A stretch of DNA of 12,149 nt from Gemmatimonadota bacterium (GTDB lineage: Bacteria > Gemmatimonadota > Gemmatimonadetes > Longimicrobiales > Gaopeijiaceae). Positions 7,094 through 12,149 of this stretch are shown here, in pieces. The notes under the pieces are model-generated. The model ran no database searches and was not told where the DNA came from. It worked only from the letters and a program-made list of their open reading frames with translations. A program made the position numbers and the translations under genes. The DNA is taken from the NCBI GenBank assembly GCA_012959595.1, contig DUCW01000207.1, forward strand, positions 1 through 12,149. The letters are read 5' to 3'. The first letter of the stretch is position 1; each line of letters starts with the position of its first letter.

Positions 7094-9832
7094 ATGGTCG
7101 ATTGCTTCGAGCATAACTTCGCCAAGGTCTCTGAATTTTACATGGAGAGCACCGACGAAAAAAGAGTTAGAAAGCAATTTCGCGACGTCGAATGCATAGA
7201 CGAGATAATAGATTTCGCTGCTGGAACAGACGGAGATCCCACGGTGGGAATCCCAAAAATCGAAGGTAGCTGGTATTACCCAAAGGCGGGGCACCAGTAC
7301 TGGCCATCCTACCTATCAATGCTCAAGTCAAAGCCCCCGCTTGGAAAGGGATTTTCAAAGAAAGCGACCAAATCCGTGAACAACTCCACCAACCGGATTA
7401 TGAGCCACATCTTCGACCCCAATGAACTCGGTCCACAAACATCTTACGGGCTAGTAGTGGGTTACGTACAATCTGGAAAGACCGCGAATTTCACCGCTCT
7501 AATCGCCAAGTCCGCAGACTCCGGATATGATCTATTCGTGGTGCTCTCGGGGATGTACAACGACCTCCGTCAGCAGACACAGATGAGACTCGACAGAGAA
7601 CTGACTGGTGACTCAAAGGAAAAAGATGAACCGCACGTCGATGGAAACAAATTCGCTAGGCCATGGCAAAAGGTAACTAATGACAACATGGAGAGCGGTG
7701 ACATTCATCAGAGCGAAGCCAACCTGGATATCGAGCAGATCAGAAGCGAATCTCCTACCCTGGTGGTTACCAAGAAGCAGGAAAAAGCCCTCGACAAGCT
7801 CGTTGAATGGGCTCTCACTTTTCCTAAAGAACTGAGGGATAAGGTCAATCTGATGGTCATTGATGACGAAGCTGATTTGGCATCCATTAACACAGAGGCG
7901 AACTCCAAAGAAGAGAAGCAAGCGAACGCAATTAACGAGAAACTCAGGACATTCCTTCATTTATTCAAAAGACGTGCTTACATAGGATACACTGCGACCC
8001 CATTTGCTAATGTATTCGTAAACCCGTATGGAGACGGCGTAGTAACCCACATCACAGGAACGGAGGAAAAAATGCAGACACTCTTTCCTAAGGAGTTCAT
8101 CGTAGCTCTCCCAAAGCCTGATGGATATATGGGATTCGACGAGATATTTCCATCAGAAGAACAAGACGAGGTAAAGATCGAACCATTCAGGAAAGTAACT
8201 TCGAAAGAAGCAGAAACGGTGAGAGCCATGGTTCTCAACCCCCTGGCTCCGAGGACCGGTGAGATTCCCTCTGAGTTGGAGAATGCACTTCGGGAGCACC
8301 TGATTACTCACGCTTTAAGGTCACTAAGAAGGAATGGAGAGACAGATTTCTCCCACACAATGTTAGTTCACAGCACTATCAAGAAGGTAAACCATAAGCC
8401 ACTGGTTGATCGAATCAAGAGGCACTTGAAAAATATGAAGGGAACGTTTAGGAAAACCAAAGGGAGAGCAGACAGGGAAAAGATGCTTAGTGACTTCAAG
8501 GACTACTACGTAAAAAATTACATTACGAAGGCCGAAAGAAAATGGTACCACAAAGACAAGAAAGGAAAAATGAAAGAACCCCCTTCTTGGCAAGAGGTGA
8601 AAGAAAGGATAACATGGATTTTAAGCAAAAAACACCCTGAAGTCCTGAATATTTCCTCGGATGAAGATGACGGAGCTGACCTTGAGTACCACCTATACCC
8701 TGATGGACGAAACATCATCGCGGTGGGGGGGCTCAGACTTTCCAGGGGGCTCACACTTGAGGGGCTCACAGTGAGCTATTTCATACGTCAAGCAAAGCAA
8801 ATGAAGTACGACACAGTCATGCAGCAGGGGCGTTGGTTCGGCTACAGGCCCGGTTACGGAGACCTGATCAGGATATTCACCACAGATGACCTCCATACGA
8901 GGTTGGAGGAGATAGGAAAGGTGGAGAATGATTTGAGGGAGGCGATCGAGACATACGAGAAAAGGGGCCTCAGTCCCATGGACTTCGGGGTCAGAGTACT
9001 GGTTGTATTGGACATGATTCCAACTGAGCAGAGGAAAATGCCCGACGTCAGGATATCAAAAGCCACGATAGAGGAGACTATTGTACCCTCATGGGGGGAG
9101 TTCTCCTTCGACGAGCACGACCTCTTGAGGAATAACCTGCAGAATACCTCCTCCTTCATCAACAACTTGGGGAATCCCAAGAAGAATACTAAGAAATCCT
9201 CCAAGTCTTACCTTTGGAAGACCAAGGACACCGACAAGGTTGTGAGTTTCCTAAACTCATTGAAACACTCGTCCACCCACAAGCCACACTTTGACTCAGC
9301 CTTCTTTGAGTATATTGACAAAAGACTCTCCTCTGGCAGGGGTGACCTCACTGAATGGAGCATCGGACTCATTAGCCTCCAGAAAGTCAGTAAGAAAGGG
9401 GGGTCTAAGTTAAACCGGCACCTCAAGGCGTTCGGCTGCAAACTCAAATTCATAATGCCACAAAGAGGAAGGCATAGTGGAAAGGACACACTCGGATACT
9501 TTGCAAACTCATCTGACTTTGCACTGGACTTGCAAGGCAAGACTAAGGACTATCACAACGAAAACGGAAAGTTCTCACTGTCGAAGATGTGGGAAGAAAG
9601 GGATCCATCAAACCCATTTATGGCAATCTACGTTTTTGACCACAATTTTGTTCCTAAGGGCCATAAAACCAAGATGTTCAGAACGCCAGAGGAAGAGCAT
9701 AATGCAGTACCAGTAGTAGCAGTCTCGGTAGCTTTGCCACGGGCCAATATGTCGCTTGAGGAAAGGAAGAAACAGAACGATTATTGGTACAATAAGTACC
9801 TTCCCCAAGAGTTCCCTACTGAGGAGGAATGA
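7094..9832 (+). CDS. Z1-domain superfamily II helicase-like ATPase
   Basis: This 912-residue protein is a P-loop ATPase of the Z1 family. The Walker A motif GYVQSGKT is at 123-130 and the Walker B motif DDEAD at 257-261. Motif III YTATPFANVF follows about 40 residues later. The diagnostic Z1 block has GGLRLSRGLTLEGL at 545-558 and QQGRWFGYRPGYGDL from 577, where R580 and R585 are the likely arginine fingers. The N-terminal about 110 residues probably form an adaptor domain. The C-terminal 300 residues (after about 610) have no motif I recognise and may bind DNA or partners. Z1 proteins are predicted to move along or remodel DNA in MORC-ATPase restriction systems. The ATG follows the previous stop by one base and has a strong ribosome-binding site. 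The next gene's site is encoded by this gene's final Glu codons, so the ATPase and nuclease subunits are probably made in fixed proportion. Confidence 0.9.
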   Translation: MVDCFEHNFAKVSEFYMESTDEKRVRKQFRDVECIDEIIDFAAGTDGDPTVGIPKIEGSWYYPKAGHQYWPSYLSMLKSKPPLGKGFSKKATKSVNNSTNRIMSHIFDPNELGPQTSYGLVVGYVQSGKTANFTALIAKSADSGYDLFVVLSGMYNDLRQQTQMRLDRELTGDSKEKDEPHVDGNKFARPWQKVTNDNMESGDIHQSEANLDIEQIRSESPTLVVTKKQEKALDKLVEWALTFPKELRDKVNLMVIDDEADLASINTEANSKEEKQANAINEKLRTFLHLFKRRAYIGYTATPFANVFVNPYGDGVVTHITGTEEKMQTLFPKEFIVALPKPDGYMGFDEIFPSEEQDEVKIEPFRKVTSKEAETVRAMVLNPLAPRTGEIPSELENALREHLITHALRSLRRNGETDFSHTMLVHSTIKKVNHKPLVDRIKRHLKNMKGTFRKTKGRADREKMLSDFKDYYVKNYITKAERKWYHKDKKGKMKEPPSWQEVKERITWILSKKHPEVLNISSDEDDGADLEYHLYPDGRNIIAVGGLRLSRGLTLEGLTVSYFIRQAKQMKYDTVMQQGRWFGYRPGYGDLIRIFTTDDLHTRLEEIGKVENDLREAIETYEKRGLSPMDFGVRVLVVLDMIPTEQRKMPDVRISKATIEETIVPSWGEFSFDEHDLLRNNLQNTSSFINNLGNPKKNTKKSSKSYLWKTKDTDKVVSFLNSLKHSSTHKPHFDSAFFEYIDKRLSSGRGDLTEWSIGLISLQKVSKKGGSKLNRHLKAFGCKLKFIMPQRGRHSGKDTLGYFANSSDFALDLQGKTKDYHNENGKFSLSKMWEERDPSNPFMAIYVFDHNFVPKGHKTKMFRTPEEEHNAVPVVAVSVALPRANMSLEERKKQNDYWYNKYLPQEFPTEEE
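9821..9827 (+). promoter_or_regulatory. Ribosome-binding site (GAGGAGG) deciding the nuclease start
   Basis: GAGGAGG lies 7 bases before ATG 9835 and only 1 base before the ATG at 9829 that overlaps the Z1 stop. The spacing favours 9835. As in the previous junction it is formed by the last Glu codons of the upstream protein. Confidence 0.75.
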
Positions 9833-9834
9833 AC

Positions 9835-10815
9835 ATGTCGAGTATCGAAGAAACATCTCTATATCTCAGACTAGCTGAGACTAACTGGGAGAAGAAGCAG
9901 AAGCACCCTCATTTCCAGCCGATTAGAGGATACCCACACATCATGCTTGGGCACGATGAAGGAAAAGACATCATAGCGCTCGCACCCTCAAGCAAACCCC
10001 GTTCAGAATGGATCCAGGTGACGTCAGCCTTTGAGACAAGCGTGGGCCCCATCGATAGGTTTTCAGGAGATTGGGAAAAGTCACTGTTGATCAGGTTCAG
10101 TTCCAATGATCGAGACAAAATCATCCCATTCGTGACGGAACTATACACAGTTTCTCCCATTGATATCGATGGCAATTTTGACGAGACTATGTCGAAGTGG
10201 AAGGCCTTCTTTGACAGATGGGGAGCGCCCCTTTCCCCAGAGGAGCAGAGGGGCCTATTTGGGGAGCTCATAGTTCTCGAGCACCTTATCGGGGCCGGCA
10301 GTTCCACCAGAGTGAGAGACTGGGTTGGTCCTGAGGGGAAGCTCCACGACTTTGAGAACGACGAGTGGCACATTGAGGTCAAGACATCCATGAAGAATGA
10401 CCCCACGGCAATGATCCACCCTCTAGACCAGCTAGACCCACATGAGCTACCATTTAACCTCGTAGTGGTCAAAATCAAACCTGGTGAAGCAATAACACTA
10501 CCAGAGAAAATTGCAGTAATAAGGAGACATGAAAAGATATGCAATATCCCTGCTAACTTGGATCACTTCAACAACATGCTAAAGGAAATAGGGTACAGCA
10601 AGGCAGACGACCATCATTACGCGTACAAATACGACAGTGAACACGAGACAATCAGGCTGGACGTGAACAATGTAGAAACCCTCCTTCAGTCAAGAGGTAT
10701 AGACAGCAAAATAAGGTTTGACGACATACGCTGGCGCCTCAAGGCAAGTGATCACGATTTCCTTCCCTGCTCTGTAGATTTCTGGGCCGATCCAACAATT
10801 TCTGCTTCAGGATAG
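9835..10815 (+). CDS. PD-(D/E)XK nuclease of the DUF4420 family
   Basis: This protein has 326 residues from ATG 9835; the ATG at 9829 would add MN and overlap the Z1 stop by 4 bases. The family core is clear. LSPEEQRGLFGELIVLEHL carries a conserved acidic E144. Next is WVGPEGKLHDF with D172, then WHIEVKTS with E181 and K183. D172-x8-E-V-K is the metal-binding active site of a restriction-endonuclease fold. The N-terminal about 110 residues form the usual beta-rich family region, and the C-terminal about 120 residues are variable. DUF4420 proteins are regularly found next to Z1 and MORC-type ATPases and are taken to be the DNA-cutting subunit. The active site appears intact. The gene is co-transcribed with Z1, and 135 bases follow before the next gene on this strand. 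Confidence 0.88.
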   Translation: MSSIEETSLYLRLAETNWEKKQKHPHFQPIRGYPHIMLGHDEGKDIIALAPSSKPRSEWIQVTSAFETSVGPIDRFSGDWEKSLLIRFSSNDRDKIIPFVTELYTVSPIDIDGNFDETMSKWKAFFDRWGAPLSPEEQRGLFGELIVLEHLIGAGSSTRVRDWVGPEGKLHDFENDEWHIEVKTSMKNDPTAMIHPLDQLDPHELPFNLVVVKIKPGEAITLPEKIAVIRRHEKICNIPANLDHFNNMLKEIGYSKADDHHYAYKYDSEHETIRLDVNNVETLLQSRGIDSKIRFDDIRWRLKASDHDFLPCSVDFWADPTISASG

Positions 10816-10952
10816 TTAGGAGCAGGCGCATCATAATCACCATCTGCTTGTTCAAATGGATCCGTGCCGAGAAAATCCTCATCATTATGGTAATGAGAGC
10901 CTATACAAATTTCCCGATGAATTGAATAAGGTCCGAGATCATGGACACTCAT
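10752..10952 (-). CDS. Possible small antisense protein (66 aa), uncertain
   Basis: The 135 bases between the DUF4420 and GIY-YIG genes (10816-10950) hold no plus-strand gene. On the minus strand they are fully open from an ATG at 10952, which overlaps the GIY-YIG start codon. The frame then continues into the 3' end of the nuclease gene. The product starts MSVHDLGPYSIHREICIGS and is rich in Asp, Glu, Pro and Tyr. I recognise no family and see no good ribosome-binding site. It may be a real small gene, a remnant of an older gene, or chance. The same stretch may also hold the promoter for the GIY-YIG gene. Confidence 0.25.
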   Translation of the reverse strand: MSVHDLGPYSIHREICIGSHYHNDEDFLGTDPFEQADGDYDAPAPNYPEAEIVGSAQKSTEQGRKS

Positions 10953-12006
10953 GGGAATTGCACTTACTCCCGGGTGGCTATACTTCCTACGCGACCGAGA
11001 CTTCCGCTCCGGACAGGTCAGTAACTATGTCAAGATTGGACTAACCAAATTTGACCGTCCAGTCGAAGACAGGATTTACGATCACCAGACTGGAAACGCA
11101 AGAGAAGTATACTCAGTATACGAAATGCAAGTCATCGCAGTCTCTACCACAGAGAACTATCTGCATCACGTTTGGGCCCCATACCGAGTCCATGGAGAAT
11201 GGTTCAAAATGGATGATGACCAGGTCGCCGCCGCTATCAGACAGGCCGAAACTCTCAACCAACTTATCGAATCACACAGGCCCCAAATAGAGCTTGCCAC
11301 AACAATCTACAATGTACTCTCTAATGGTAAGACAAAGAAGGCTAGCAAAGACGAATTGGAACTAGCATTTGATTGGCTTGAGACGAAGAAGAAGCATGTA
11401 TTGGCGAAGAATAACGCGTCTTTGTTCGCTCACAGATTACGCAGGCTAATGGGCGACTGCAGAGGTATTGAGGGTGTGATTGATTTTCAAGACAAGTTGA
11501 CAGTTTCAACACTAGACAAGAAGAAGATCAAGGAGAAACATCCTGATATAGTCAAGCAATACACCACCACGAATACTTCGATTTCAGGTACACTGAAGCC
11601 CGAATACACCAACCCTCTGCTGAAAGGACTCGACGAGAACTTGGCTAAACAGATCAAGGACGAGAAGGACTTGCAGATTTCCAGTAGTGACCCGGATGAT
11701 TTCAGTAACGACTCGGCCACCAGAACCCCAGAGATCGAACAGGTGCACTCTGATTATTTGGGTAGCCTGGGCAGGACGCGGGAGCTGAAGATTGAGCTTG
11801 ATCTCATTGTGGACCGTGTAAAGGCGAATTGCGGACTAAACGACGGAATTGAGGGACTGTGCGCTTGGAAGCGAGAGGAGTCAGAGTCGGAAAAGACAGA
11901 CTGGAAGCAGCTGGTTGAAGACCACTCAAAGATAGCAGAGGCCAACATGACGGATGAGAAGCGAACTGCTGCTTTCAAAATCAAGCCTTACAGGCCTTAT
12001 CCTTGA
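10951..12006 (+). CDS. GIY-YIG (T5orf172/MUG113-like) nuclease with a long unknown C-terminal region
   Basis: This protein has 351 residues. Residues 8-90 form a GIY-YIG type nuclease domain. WLYFLRD replaces the canonical GIY strand and YVKIGLT at 26-32 replaces the YIG strand. A conserved arginine (R41) lies before DHQTGNAREV. The late HGEWF carries the catalytic glutamate, E83. This variant pattern is that of the T5orf172/MUG113 group. Residues about 100-351 are mostly charged and helical with no motif I know; a stretch near 245-270 is Ser/Asp-rich and probably flexible. An in-frame TAA at 10927 leaves ATG 10951 as the only start nearby, with no clear ribosome-binding site, so the gene may have its own leader. 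The plus-strand operon seems to end here. Its role is inferred: a second nuclease, or a nicking or nuclease-activating subunit, of the MORC/Z1 module. It could also be an independent passenger gene. Confidence 0.75.
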   Translation: MGIALTPGWLYFLRDRDFRSGQVSNYVKIGLTKFDRPVEDRIYDHQTGNAREVYSVYEMQVIAVSTTENYLHHVWAPYRVHGEWFKMDDDQVAAAIRQAETLNQLIESHRPQIELATTIYNVLSNGKTKKASKDELELAFDWLETKKKHVLAKNNASLFAHRLRRLMGDCRGIEGVIDFQDKLTVSTLDKKKIKEKHPDIVKQYTTTNTSISGTLKPEYTNPLLKGLDENLAKQIKDEKDLQISSSDPDDFSNDSATRTPEIEQVHSDYLGSLGRTRELKIELDLIVDRVKANCGLNDGIEGLCAWKREESESEKTDWKQLVEDHSKIAEANMTDEKRTAAFKIKPYRPYP

Positions 12007-12025
12007 TCTAGAATGAGAATTCGAT

Positions 12026-12149
12026 TCAATAGAAGAATTCTGAAATGTTTTCCTGAGATTTTCGGCTGAGATTCGGAACCTTCGCATCCTCATCCGGATA
12101 TCCAACAGGCATCAACAACATTGCATGTTCGTGGCTTGGACGACCTAGC
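12026..12149 (-). CDS. Nitroreductase-family protein, C-terminal fragment (runs off right edge)
   Basis: The reverse complement is open from the right edge to a TGA at 12026-12028. It encodes 40 residues beginning LGRPSHEHAMLLMPVGYP. The pattern LGRP-x2-E, then hydrophobic strand, PVGYP-x-E-D-x-x-VP, then RK-S/P, is the typical C-terminus of FMN-dependent nitroreductases close to the iodotyrosine deiodinase group. Such enzymes reduce nitro- or halogenated aromatics or act as flavin oxidoreductases, in the cytoplasm. The gene converges on the GIY-YIG gene with 19 bases between the two stops. It is a metabolic gene with no link to the defence modules, so it probably belongs to the flanking chromosome. 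Confidence 0.75.
   Translation of the reverse strand, partial: LGRPSHEHAMLLMPVGYPDEDAKVPNLSRKSQENISEFFY

Noticed and set aside
9909..10544. 211-residue minus-strand open frame
   Set aside because: It is antisense to the DUF4420 nuclease, whose active-site motifs are clear; no domain on the minus strand.
1918..12006. DISARM or BREX system
   Set aside because: A C5 methylase and a helicase are shared themes, but no DrmA/B, PglX, PglZ or BrxL signature is seen, and the helicase has clear Z1 motifs.
12016..12041. 7-bp inverted repeat AGAATTC with a 12-base loop between the convergent genes
   Set aside because: The stem is short and AT-rich and mostly lies within nitroreductase codons; too weak to call a terminator.

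Overview
The window is a defence island made of two restriction-modification-type modules placed back to back and transcribed divergently from about 1673-1917. I see no rRNA, tRNA, integrase, transposase or CRISPR array. The organism cannot be fixed from the sequence. Heavy use of AGA/AGG for arginine, purine-rich Shine-Dalgarno sites and short intergenic gaps would suit a marine euryarchaeote (Poseidoniia-like), but a bacterium is not excluded.

Left arm (minus strand, 1-1672): a type II R-M pair. A methyltransferase with an SPPY catalytic motif (probably N4-cytosine) is followed by an MvaI/BcnI-family endonuclease. The endonuclease runs off the left edge. I read it directly from the reverse complement, because no ORF for it was supplied. 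Its catalytic residues are present with MvaI-like spacing. A 13-base-period tandem repeat lies between the two genes and carries two copies of a possible ribosome-binding site.

Right arm (plus strand, 1918-12006): a co-directional series of a C5-cytosine methyltransferase, a large DGQHR-domain (DndB-like) protein, a MORC-type GHKL ATPase with two zinc modules, a Z1-domain superfamily II helicase/ATPase, a DUF4420 PD-(D/E)XK nuclease and a GIY-YIG nuclease. The DGQHR-GHKL-Z1-nuclease genes are packed with 1-4 base gaps and look translationally coupled. In the Z1 and nuclease junctions the ribosome-binding site is written in the terminal Glu codons of the preceding gene. This matches the MORC/MutL-like ATPase + Z1 + REase + C5-methylase systems predicted by comparative genomics, which gave rise to the idea that eukaryotic MORC proteins came from bacterial conflict systems. 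The DGQHR protein and the GIY-YIG nuclease look like extra components.

Proposed working model (inference): the C5 methylase marks self DNA, and the GHKL and Z1 ATPases act as DNA-clamping and translocating engines. The PD-(D/E)XK nuclease, perhaps with the GIY-YIG nuclease, cuts non-self DNA, while the DGQHR protein recognises DNA or regulates the operon.

Right edge: the C-terminus of a minus-strand nitroreductase (12026-12149) looks like ordinary metabolism and probably marks the end of the island. Base composition is uneven. Hand counts gave 21/60 G+C at 2461-2520, 34/60 at 5461-5520 and 28/60 at 9301-9360, which suggests the modules were assembled from different sources.
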